NCBI GenBank assembly: GCA_009760855.2
Contig: WPIO01000016.1
Coordinates: 6,258,501 to 6,322,500 of the forward strand
Origin: Cristatella mucedo
Taxonomy: Eukaryota > Bryozoa > Phylactolaemata > Cristatellidae
Length of the DNA: 64,000 nt
Reading direction: 5' to 3'
Under the pieces are notes generated by a model. It had not been told where the DNA came from, ran no database searches, and saw nothing but the letters and a program-made list of their open reading frames with translations. Shown here one piece after another: positions 54,869 through 64,000 of this stretch (positions within the stretch are counted from its first letter, which is position 1; each line of letters opens with the position of its first letter). The position numbers and the translations under genes were made by a program.

Positions 54869-54933
54869 CTTAACCGGAGATGGGGTCATGCGCACCAGAT
54901 CCATGCTATCCATGCTGACCCGTTTTATGCAAT
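54869..54933 (-). CDS. GPSM2: Pins/LGN-like GPSM exon (conserved RRHSMENMEL-type linker)
   Basis: The acceptor TTTTTTGTTTGCAG (AG at 54935-54934) and donor AAG|GTAAAG at 54868 give a short exon of 2 nt plus 21 codons. It encodes KRVSMDSMDLVRMTPSPVK, which matches the human LGN segment RRHSMENMELMKLTPEK just after the TPR array. It joins the next exon in phase 0. The TPR exons must lie at higher coordinates, but I could not recognise them up to 64 kb. Confidence 0.85.
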
Positions 54934-54939
54934 CTGCAA

Positions 54940-55570
54940 ACAAAAAACGGCCACTTTCCACTTGAAACCGGCGAACTCCAAATCGGTCAGATTGTGAAAT
55001 TGCTTCGAGTGATTATTAGCGCTTACTGAATGATAATAATTAGGAACTGAGAGTGTTATAAATATATCGTTTACGAAGTGTCAGAGGCCATCTGAAGTAA
55101 TGGCTAATTCAGTTTACTCTGGGTATTAAACTAGTGAGTTGTACACTGTGGCTGGTGCTGTGCGCATACTAGTAAACAATAACAAAAATATGTCATTCGC
55201 ATAGCATCATATGAGAACTTAAATCCCCAATCAGGCACTTTACAACTTGTAGCACGGGGTTCAACACCCCGTGGATGAATGTCATGCACGGTAAGAGGGC
55301 ACGGAAGAGCAAACAAGTGCACATCAGTGCCTCGGGCATTCCAGAGAGCAGTTAAGCTATCTCCTATCGTCGTCATACCTGCGCATATCGGCGAAACATC
55401 TACGGCTCCTTCGCAGTGCGTCAAGGCAATAGACCCACCGGAATCGGTCACGTATTTGCAAGCATTAGCACTGCTACGAGTACAATGTAATGTGATATTG
55501 TTCTTATGTCTGAAACCCAGCCAAGCCACACAGACGTGGATGTTACGCAAAAGAGATTTCCAGAGCGAAC
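54940..55570. other. Probable intron, weak repeat trace
   Basis: At 55180-55280 a GAACTTAAATCCCCAATCAGG block next to GGGGTTCAACACCCCG resembles a very old SINE-A or LINE-A end on the minus strand. Nothing else is recognised. Confidence 0.35.
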
Positions 55571-55577
55571 TCAAAAC

Positions 55578-55672
55578 CTAAGTGGCTTCCAGTACGCATT
55601 CGGTAGTCAACACACTTCATTTCATGCAACAAAGACACAGTGAGAAGCATAGCTGAGTCATGGGAGCAGTTG
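55578..55672 (-). mobile_element. LINE-B 3' UTR fragment
   Basis: CCAGTACGCATTCGGTAGTC, then CATGCAACAAAGACACAGTG and GAAGCATAGCTGAGTCATGG match the LINE-B UTR on the minus strand (cf. 29.81-29.88 kb). Confidence 0.6.
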
Positions 55673-55674
55673 AC

Positions 55675-56040
55675 CATGACCATGTTCATGTCACCCCTAA
55701 CCATGTTATTCATGTTGTTTATCAAGCACGATACCACTCACAACTCAATCGTGTTTCGTTTGCAGCAAATGCAAAAGGTCCTAGACAGAAATTGAGTTCT
55801 CTGAAGGCGCTTTATCAAGTGTATTATTATTATTATTAGTTGATAGTGTGATTGAATCCCAGTGAAGTGATTGGAGTACGATCCTGTTCATGTCACCCTT
55901 AACCATGTTAGTCATGTTGTTTATCAAGCATGATACCACTCACCACTCGATCGTGTTTCATTTGCAGCAAATGTAAAGCGCCTAGAGAGAGATTGAGTTC
56001 TCTGAGGGTGCTTTATCAAGTGTATCATTACTATTATTAG
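55675..56040 (+). mobile_element. Two tandem LINE-A 3' ends
   Basis: Two copies of the last about 160 bp (55675-55840 and 55880-56040) lie head-to-tail. Each begins GTTCATGTCACCCYTAACCA and ends in the terminal hairpin block plus an ATT-type tail, with about 40 bp of other sequence between. They differ at several positions, so they are separate insertions or an old duplication. Confidence 0.8.
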
Positions 56041-56044
56041 CTGA

Positions 56045-57325
56045 GATAATGTGCAGCACAGGAAGTAGCTGCTTAGGACGATTCTGCATTCTTATCATCC
56101 AGATCTGCATTCCCATCGAGAGCGATCTTGGCATTCTTACGCACAGCACCAACGTCGTATCAGATGGCAGAGCAGGAGATGCAAGACAATGTCATGCACT
56201 GCCGGCAGAAGTCTGATTTACGCAATGCATTTACAAAGCTACTCATACCTAGCTACCATTATGTGCACGAACACGAAAGTGTCACACTGAAGCTGCACAC
56301 TAACATTCATCTGCTATTTTTGTGGCAGGAGAGCCAGCAGCAGTGGCAGCCGTGGGCCGACAGAGGCGATGGTGGTGGCAGCAGCAGCAGTCAAACCGCA
56401 GAAGCAGCAGCAACAATAGAAGTGGGAAGCTTACCTCGCTGGTCAATGTTATGATGAGGTGTGCTGTAAAAGAACAGCGGCTCACATTGCGACAAGGTAA
56501 GCACTGCATCGTTAAGCTTTAGTAAAGCTGACTGACACACGAGTGAAAAAGTATCGGCTACGCCTGGTTTATGCCGCGTAGCAGGAATCCGACCGTGAAC
56601 AATCAAATCGAAGCACAATGGATAAATGCTCCTAGTAAGAAATAGTTCCTTTCAAGATAGCGATTTCATATTTTGTACCCCAGTGCAACGATGCTGCAAA
56701 GATACCTTTTTTCTGACTTGACATTCACGCTAAGCACACTGCTAGGCGTGTTCAATATTCTTTCTGCAAGACTTAATAGAGTTGGGTTTAGGGCCTGTAG
56801 TTTGTATTCTCACCAGACAGACAGGTATGGCCAACAACAGTAATGCAAATGTTCTGCTTCAGCAGGGTAATATTTCCAGGCGGTGCAATCGTACCGTGAC
56901 ACATAATATGTAACATCACGATCTCACTGTGAGGTCACAACACAGGAATGCAAAACTACAACTAAATTTCCCGTGATTTCATAAGCACATAATCACATTT
57001 TCCTATCCACTGCTGGTATCTGAATGTCCTGATATGTCGGTGGTGGTTGCTCGTACTGGGACTGTAAAATTGGAACTTTTACGGTCGGTCGGCCATTTTA
57101 GGAGGCTAGGCCGATTCGCTTGCCTGTTCGAGTGCATATATAAAAGTAATCATTGCAGAAACGAGATCAAGTAGTGATGCATTTTTTTATTACAACAACC
57201 CCCCTTTCTTAGCTAAGTGGCATGCCTGGGCAATGAGTTCATCGACAATGCTGGATTTCTAAACAACACCGATGCTCGACGATGCATAAAGGATTCAAGC
57301 CATCTTTACCCACAGTGGATATACT
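56045..57325. other. Probable intron, nothing recognised
   Basis: Includes a CAG/GGT-rich patch at 56330-56420. No TPR motif could be read on the minus strand. Confidence 0.4.
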
Positions 57326-57334
57326 GCATAAGCA

Positions 57335-57590
57335 ATAATAATAATAATAATAATATATTTGTATAGCATCCTAAGAGAACTGAGTCTCTTTTCAGGTACT
57401 TTACAAATGCTGTATAGAAAGCATTACCAAATAATTGGTGGTAACATCTGAGAGCAGCAGGCACAGTGTGAGCAGCATATGCACAGAGGATAAATCTCAA
57501 AGACCCACTAAATGCTGTAATCAACAGGTGTTTTAAGATTTTTTTTTACAATTTTTCACGTCATGGGACGTTTTGACATAATGCCCTGAT
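57335..57590 (-). mobile_element. LINE-A 3' UTR copy, diverged
   Basis: An (ATT)6-type tail, the minus-strand block AAAAGAGACTCAGTTCTCTT and a UTR with CAGCATTTAGTGGGTC-like order, ending in a T-run at 57.54 kb that corresponds to the ORF end. Confidence 0.7.
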
Positions 57591-57599
57591 CGTGCTTAA

Positions 57600-58390
57600 G
57601 GCATTTTGCAAGCCCATGCGCGCACACACACACACACGGGCATGAACATTGAGCCTGATAAAATGGGCGATCGGCTACGATATTTGTCTCTACTGGTGTG
57701 CAGACTAGGGTTCAACACCAGTAGATGGACACCACACATTTTTCTTTCTCTACCGAGAGCCCCCATGATACTCCAGCAGCACAACACATAGAGGCAACAC
57801 ATCCAGCGATCGGTTCGACACGTTACGATTTATAATTCATAATTCATTCAATAATTCAAATAATTTCATTCAAATAATTCATTCACAATTCAATTAATAA
57901 TTTTTTTTATGCCAATAAACAAGTAGGAAAAGTGTGCTAACACAAAAATATGGGCATACACTAAGGCACAAACAAATTCCTCGAAGAATGGCTGCTGCGC
58001 CTGCAAATTAATTCGGTAATAAGAGGGTTTTTCTACGATGCCTAGAAAATTTAAGGCATGTGAAGCATATGAAATTATTTTTTGATAGCCCAAAAGCAAA
58101 ACAATACACTGCTAGTACGAATTCATTTAGTGTGACGGCATCTCACAATAATTCTCAATGACCTCCCTTTTTGGCCAGGCATAAAGGCCACAAGTTTCTG
58201 CATAGTCTGTTCTGCTTCACTACATTTTACTGAGCCCGAGCTTTACTGAAAAGGTCGGGCACTGGTGTAGGCCGAGCACCCCCCCTCAGCTGCCTGTCGA
58301 TATCGCTGTAGTCATTCTATGGGGGTCAAATCAGGCTAGTGGCTGGCCCACTGCACTAGCGCCAAACAAGGACTTAAAAAAACAAAAACA
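57600..58390. other. Probable intron, short repeats only
   Basis: A CA run lies at 57624-57637 and ATTCA-type direct repeats (AATTCATTCAAATAATT) at 57828-57900. No gene is recognised. Confidence 0.45.
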
Positions 58391-58394
58391 TTTG

Positions 58395-58820
58395 AGTTCT
58401 TCGGAATCTAGCAGTTTACTAATACCTCGTAAAACCTCAAATCCTTTAGAGACCGTGCATTTAGTTCGTATGCTCCCAAAGCCTGGAACTCACTCCCGAC
58501 TTGCGTCAGAACATCCCCTGACTTGACCACATTTAAAAAGAACTTAAAAACATCTATTTAGGACAGCATTTAGTGGATCCCTGTGATTCGTCCTTGATGT
58601 GCTTATGCGTGCTGACACTGTGCATGCTGCCACTAACCATACTTGCATGCTGACCCTGTGCATGTCACCCCTAACCATGTTATTCATCAAGCATGATATT
58701 ACTCATCATTCAATTGCATTTCCCTTTGCAGCAAATGTAAAGCATCTAGAAAGAGACCGAGTTCTTCTCTGAGGGTGCTTTATCAAGTGTATTATTATTA
58801 TTATTATTGTTATTAATATT
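58395..58820 (+). mobile_element. LINE-A copy (ORF end, 3' UTR and tail)
   Basis: It starts near the LESNSLxIPRTNLKSFGDR region, with clear FRDRAFSSYAPKAWNSLPTC-like coding at 58.45-58.50 kb. It then runs through the full UTR and terminal block to (ATT)n at 58.79-58.82 kb. High similarity to the 27.2 and 15.7 kb copies. Confidence 0.85.
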
Positions 58821-58824
58821 ATCG

Positions 58825-59200
58825 AGTACCTCTCCTGTGCATTGAAATAGTTGATCCCAAATGATTGCCAATGCTCGTCAGTGCCACTTAACATAGTAGT
58901 GCTTAAAATACTATGAAAACCTAAGTCTCAGTAAGAACACTCAAAAAAGCAACAACTCAGTTTAATTCGCAATAGTTCGAAAGAAGCTACTCAAGAAACC
59001 TTTAACAACTTCTATAATAAATCATAGTATGCCTTGGGAAAGCTGTCACAGGAATGAGCCTCACAATACTCTGAAAAATTGGAAGTTAATTAAGAAATAA
59101 ATGCATTTTCATTCAAGGTTCTCTTTCAGATTTCGGTCGCTCATTTAACAAAGCTGCTTCAGAAGTGACCGCGCACCATTTAAAGAAAATAGAATAGCGT
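58825..59200. other. Probable intron, nothing recognised
   Basis: AT-rich, no supportable feature. Confidence 0.4.
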
Positions 59201-59729
59201 TATGGTAGAATGGGATGCCTTACGAGTAAAGGGGTCACGTGGCCACGGACTCGCGGCCTTTCAGCGGCCACTCAAGCTTTTAACGGCGATCGAACAATGA
59301 TGTTACCTCAGATTTTTATTGCTTCTCTGGATAACGGGGTTCTTCTTAAGTCCTTCAAATCGGCCATCGTTCGACCGATACTTAAAAAGCCTGGATTGGA
59401 TTCAGAGGTCATAGCCAACCAGAGGTCATAGCCAACCAGAGGTCACTGCCCAGTTTCTTTCTTTCCTTTTTGTCAAACAATTCTTAAAAAGATTTTACCT
59501 AAGCAGCTTGTCGCACATACCGAAAAGAAGGAATTTACGGAACTGAATTTCAGTCGGGATTCAAGCGAAACGACTCCACTGAACTTCCACCTTAACTGCT
59601 GGAATGTCACTGCCCTAGCTGGATCTGTAAGCTGCGTTCGACAGTATTGATCATGATATCCTACTTGAACGGTTGAGAGCAATAATGGGTCTGGCAGACG
59701 AGGCACTAGCATGGTTACATATAAAATAA

Positions 59730-59905
59730 AGAAATACAACTCATTCGTATAGCACCCAAGATAACTTAATCTCTATTCAGGTGCTTCAGATATACCACGG
59801 GACTCGAGCTCATAGTCTCGGTCGTCAAATACATTCACCTTGACCTCGGTCGTGAACGGGGGAGCACTTTACTCACTGGGCCAAACCAGTGCGGCATGAT
59901 TCAAA
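59730..59905 (-). mobile_element. SINE-A copy nested in LINE-B
   Basis: On the minus strand: CACTGGTTTGGCCCAGTGAG, TAAAGTGCTCCCCCGTTCAC, GACTATGAGCTCGAGTCCCG (B-box), GAAGCACCTGAATAGAGATT, AAGTTATCTTGGGTGCTATA, then ACGAATGAGTTGTATTT. It splits the RT coding of the surrounding LINE-B. Confidence 0.75.
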
Positions 59906-60149
59906 TCGTATTTGTCCGACCGTGCTCAATCCATGTTGTGTGGGGGGGGGTCAGGTTTCATCTACCAGATCAGTCACCTGGAGTACCACAAGGGTCCGCC
60001 CTCAGTCCTATGCTCTCATCTATTTATAATGAAGCTGGATGTCGGCAAAATTCTTTAAACTAAACGATGATTAAACTGAACTGCTATTCAGGCGACACCC
60101 AAGGCATAAATGTGGCTGGACCAAAAAAGGTAAGCTGATTAAACAACCT

Positions 60150-60292
60150 CGTTTGTGCAGCCGCAGAAGACCCCCAACGGCTATCTCCACCTCCAGCAGT
60201 GGGCACTAAAGGATCGCCCACTGAAGGACTCGAACCCACGACCTGGGTCGTGAAGAGCGAGCACCTTACCTCATACGCTAAGACCCGGGGAC
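60150..60292 (-). mobile_element. SINE-B copy nested in LINE-B
   Basis: On the minus strand: GTATGAGGTAAGGTGCTCGC, TCTTCACGACCCAGGTCGTG, GGTTCGAGTCCTTCAGTGGG (B-box), CGATCCTTTAGTGCCCACTG, GAGGTGGAGATAGCCGTTG. The best B-box of the four SINE-B copies. Confidence 0.8.
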
Positions 60293-60994
60293 TAGAGCAC
60301 TTTGCTCGTCTAATAGACGATGCTGTTGTGTGACTGCCACCACGTGCTCAGAATTTAGGTGTCGTCTCTGACAGCTGTCTAAATTTTGAAAGTTTCATCA
60401 AGAATACCGCCTCCACAGCTAGCCATCACGCCCGATTCCTATCTAAGACTAGCGACTGTCTTGTATGGTGGCTTTCAAAACAATTTAACTAGCACCTTGG
60501 TTCTGTCTCGGCTAGATTACTGCGATTCCATTTTGGCTGGGCTACCAAAAATAGCCAATAGGCCACTGCAGCTGGCTATGAATATGGTGCTGCAAGGCAC
60601 GGTTAAGAAATCTTGATCACGAGCCACGTGTCTCCTTTGCTGGCGGAGCTTCGACGGCTTCTTGTTCATCAACGCATACAGAGTAAAGTCTTAAGCTGAC
60701 CCACAAGGCCCACCATGGCTTGGCTCCTACATACCTAGCTGAATTGCTGCACCCGTTCCAGCCTCCTGTACCCTCAGGTGATCTACGGACGATAAATTAG
60801 CTGTTCTATTCCTATGTTTGAAGACTGCTGGCGACAGATGCTTTTGCTCTGAAGGTCCTAGACTATGGAGCTCTCTTCCACAATTCTTACGCAACAACAT
60901 CAACTCTCATGCCTGCTGACTGTGGCACATCCATTCCAGCCGTACCGAGCTGCTACTTGCATGCTACTCACTACCTCAACTGCCTCAGCTATGC

Positions 60995-61700
60995 TTCTCA
61001 CGTCGTGCGACTGCTTGAGATCTAAGCTGGCATTCTCGGGTGCCGATCTCCATAGGAGAAACTCGCCAGGCAGACCGCTGCACTCAGCATTCACAAAGCC
61101 GGCTGCAGGTCAGACACAGTTTTTAAGTAGAAAAGCAACAGGGTCCCTACACCCCAGCCCATAAGGGAAGTGAGATGAGTAGCCCAAGTGGCAAAATATG
61201 GGCAAAATAAACCAATGGGTGCATTTAAATTTATTGTCGTCCTAATGAAGATGGCCGGAATTCCGAGCTTCAACTTATCGTCTACATCTAACAGGGAGTC
61301 GGGACTCATGAGCCCAGCTCATGCAAAAGCAGCACCAATGGACAGACCGGAACAACGGCTACTTGGCTATTGACAAGACTAACCGCTAATTGTCACGTCC
61401 GGAGCTCCACACTTCATCACACATGTCAAGATTAGAAGAACAGGATGCACTTGCAGTCGTTGCAGTTTCCGGAAAACTGCACTTTCAGGTCAGGGCAGTG
61501 GCATACACAAGCGACTGAATTCTGCCACATCGCGGGGTCAGGTGCCACTGGAGTGAGGCACAGAAACGCTGAGGTGTGGCCAGCGAGCAGCAGGCAGGCA
61601 GGGAGACCGAGTGCTGAGCCTGCAGCAGCCGGTCAGTGGAAGGCAAATGGAAGGGGCGGACGGACGATGGATACACGAACAGATGCTGTATCAAACAGGC
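60995..61700. other. Nothing recognised
   Basis: No exon or repeat family can be supported here. Confidence 0.4.
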
Positions 61701-61707
61701 AGACGCA

Positions 61708-61925
61708 TAATAATAACAATGCATTTGACAGAGCGCCCTCAGATAACTCAATCTCTTTCTAGGCACTTTACATTTGCTGCAAAGGAAGAACGATCGAATG
61801 GTTAGCGGTAGCATGCTCAATAAACAACAAGAATAACATGGTTAGACGTGACACGTACAGGGTCAGCATGCAAGTATGGTTAGTGGCAGCATGCACAGTG
61901 CCAGCAACTATAAGCACAACATAGC
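61708..61925 (-). mobile_element. LINE-A 3' UTR copy
   Basis: An ATT-rich tail, the minus-strand AGATTGAGTTATCTGAGGGC block, GCAAATGTAAAGTGCCTAGA, and UTR to CATGCTGCCACTAACCATAC. Well preserved. Confidence 0.8.
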
Positions 61926-62024
61926 TCAGCCAAAACAGCTACCGACCTTTGAGCCACAGTGTGACGGCATCGGAAAGAAAGATGGGACCAGTAATTGTTA
62001 AGCAAAGATTACGTTTGGCATATA

Positions 62025-62100
62025 TAATAATAATACATCATTTGTATAGCAACCGCAGAGACCTTAATCTCTTTCTAGGCTTTACACATGCTTTAAAGTC
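62025..62100 (-). mobile_element. LINE-A 3' end fragment
   Basis: An ATTATTATATAT tail with the minus-strand block AAAGAGATTAAGGTCTCTGC, then GGTTGCTATACAAATGATG. Terminal 75 bp only. Confidence 0.6.
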
Positions 62101-62104
62101 CGTA

Positions 62105-63300
62105 CATTAGCGGCCGGATGCTGAGCCGTGCTAATTGACTAAACATGAACCACAGGTTCATGTTCACTCAGTTCATGAGGCACTCGAGCCATCATGCTGC
62201 AGGACTGGTGCAAAGGCTGGGGCAAGCAGCGAAGACCGAGCGTCTGTCACTTCATCCCCCCACCCGGGGAGGAGGTGGTGGAGGAGTAAATTCAGCCATA
62301 GGCGACGGCTGGGCTGATGTATCGAAGAGAACGAGGGCGGTTTACGAGGGCAGCAACTGATTCTGCTTCGTTCGAGCTGACACAGCTCGGCAGGGGGCGA
62401 GTAAGCGCCTACGGAAAGCCCGGTCTCACAGGTCTCACGACGACCCGTCATCGAGCGCATTCAAAAGGAACATCTGAATGAGAAAAGCAAAAAATCGTCG
62501 TTGCGGACTGGTTTGGATTGGCTGGGCGAATCGGAAAACATGGGTCGCAGACGTTCGACTGCTGTGTCGGGGCTGAAACTGCAGCAACGGCGCTGCTGCA
62601 ACGACTTCCCAACGATGGCTGCTGACAGCGAGCTGTATCTGCCAAGAGCTACAAAGTCTGGCTCACCCCCACCCCCCTAGTGCTGGGCCACACGGCGCAC
62701 CATCTCGACCTAACCTGAGTACGCAAGCGTGCATGTCTGTCAGCAAAGCCACAAAGGTACAGCTACTAAGCAGGTGCTGCTCAGAGTTTTGCTGCTAGGA
62801 ACAGTCAAAGCTTGAGTGGGTTTCGGAACTTGCACGTGGCAGCCATCAAGTGGCACCCGGCACCAGCAGCACACGTCCCACATTTGGTACGCCTCTCACA
62901 AGCTGGCCATCGATTGTGTTGCCTGTCGACCGATGTCGACCAATATTTAAGAACAGCAAGAACGCCAATTTTGGCACACTGGCCCAGACGTAAGGTTGCA
63001 ATCTGCCACGGCACACCTGATCGATGAATACAGTAGAGAGGCCATCAGAGATGCCGGTGTCTTCTTTGTCGACCACTGGGGAAGGGAAGAGGGTTTGATA
63101 AGCATATTCAGAAAGGCTCCAGCCCTGGGTGATGGCGACAACAGCTCTGCTGTACAAATGAAGAACGACGTACCTCAATCGCTACTTAACGAAATTAACA
63201 ATTCCCTAATGCTAACTACATTGGACTATCGTAACCATGTCTGACCGCGGCTTCCAAACAAAGCACCGTTATTACACCGACACAACTGGGCTCTCGAAAG
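62105..63300. other. Nothing recognised
   Basis: GC-rich patches at 62.26-62.29 kb. An open plus-strand frame at 62996-63244 has no motif. If the GPSM-like gene's TPR exons are in the window they could be here, but no LGNAY-type motif was seen on the minus strand. Confidence 0.35.
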
Positions 63301-63314
63301 GTCACGTGTGACAC

Positions 63315-63321
63315 ACGCACG

Positions 63322-63360
<39 letters not shown>
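63315..63360. repeat. (CA)n microsatellite
   Basis: About 45 bp, starting with CACGCACGCGCG variants and then pure CA. Confidence 0.95.
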
Positions 63361-63361
<1 letters not shown>

Positions 63362-63362
<1 letters not shown>

Positions 63363-64000
63363 ATTCGAGCAAGGCCCCATACCCTCCTCCCCCCTGGTCA
63401 GTCGAGGTGCTGTACCAGAGCAGAGGCCAAGATGCAGTAACTGTAATATTCTATCGACCCTCTAATTTCATGCGGATCACTTTGAATAAAGATCGGCAGT
63501 TCCGATCCTACCGTCATTTACAGGATGTCGTGCAAGCGGACACCTTTGGTCTGCCTGGACTGCACACAGAGTCTGCACCCTGCTATTGGTGCGCCGACCC
63601 TGACCCGATCCTTGCTGCTGCTGGCCCACTCGCACTGGTCTGCTGCTCTCAGCTACAATGATATACTTGCAACCCACTTAGAGGCTAAGCCTCACTTTTG
63701 CAGTGCCACCGAGTGATGCCATTAGTCACCCACACCCATCTCGAGCAAGCAGCACGATGCTCCGGCTAGGAACAGCCACAGCCAAGTCCCTTATCCAACC
63801 CCCACCCACGAATCAGACTGCATGACTTCTTACTGGCCAGATTCTTACTGACCACGTATCTGCAACAGCATCACTCTATCAGCTCTAGATGGAAGCCCCC
63901 CTCCCAGGCCAAAGAGCAATCGGCGACTGGACAGGGCAGGCTCGCGTGGTTGAGGCGGATGCAGATCAAGGCGGCCATTTTGATCGTGCAGGCAACACAC
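63362..64000. other. Nothing recognised at right edge
   Basis: No supportable coding exon or repeat. Confidence 0.4.

Larger units (their letters stand above)
59210..60990 (+). mobile_element. LINE-B copy with nested SINE insertions
   Basis: The longest LINE-B copy. It starts in the RT N-terminal region (SFKSAIVRPILKKPGLDSE), continues with the FSRDSSE-type block and a DHDILLERLRAIMGLADEAL segment before a SINE-A insertion. It resumes with GVPQGSALSPMLSS-like RT coding near 59.98 kb, is interrupted again by SINE-B, then carries the C-terminal block (LSRLDYCDSILAGLPKIANR) to about 60.99 kb. A 19-bp tandem duplication (AGGTCATAGCCAACCAG) lies at 59407-59442. Many stops; inactive. Confidence 0.8.

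Noticed and set aside
54614-54961. Whole 115-codon minus-strand ORF as one exon
   Set aside because: Only the segment between good splice sites (54869-54933) matches LGN; the rest lies beyond the donor and has no similarity.

Overview
This is a window of animal nuclear DNA. It contains spliced genes with GT-AG introns, long introns, tRNA-derived SINEs, L2/CR1-type LINEs, a Ty3/gypsy-like retroelement and abundant microsatellites. Nothing bacterial is present: no operons, rRNA, tRNA genes or CRISPR. The three host genes are recognisable but divergent and alanine/arginine-rich. This suits an invertebrate, possibly a spiralian such as a free-living flatworm or mollusc, but the window alone does not fix the lineage.

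All three host genes lie on the minus strand. (1) About 1-29.03 kb is a TANGO6 (TMCO7) orthologue. Ten coding exons were found by similarity to remembered human TANGO6 motifs and by splice-phase bookkeeping. The gene runs off the left edge. At least one internal exon is unplaced in each of three gaps, and the 5' exon is also unplaced. (2) 38.64-39.57 kb is an FKBPL-like gene with a degenerate FKBP domain, TPRs and a conserved C-terminal tail. (3) 49.17-54.93 kb is the 3' half of a Pins/LGN/AGS3 (GPSM) gene. It encodes a linker and four GoLoco motifs in five exons with matching phases. The TPR-coding exons were not found and should lie to the right.

The rest is mostly mobile DNA. LINE-A, an L2/CR1-like family, has a diagnostic 3' hairpin end followed by (ATT)n and appears in more than twenty 5'-truncated copies on both strands. 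LINE-B is a second related family, including a nested copy at 59.2-61.0 kb and a 5'-inverted copy near 9.15 kb. A fragment of a third LINE lies near 50.4 kb. SINE-A joins a tRNA-like head to a tail resembling the LINE-A 3' end, which suggests LINE-A mobilises it. SINE-B shares the tRNA-like head but has a different body, and a possible third tRNA-like SINE lies near 40.8 kb. A decayed Ty3/gypsy-like element (gag, protease, RT, RNase H, start of integrase) at 42.92-45.9 kb is bracketed by near-identical 80-bp direct repeats. A relative lies at 32.2-32.85 kb. A non-autonomous hAT element closely resembling the horizontally transferred SPIN family lies at 36.39-36.57 kb.

The genes are not functionally linked. 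TANGO6 acts in secretory-pathway organisation, FKBPL is an Hsp90-type co-chaperone, and Pins/LGN orients the spindle through Galpha-GDP binding. All assignments come from reading motifs by eye; no database search was run.
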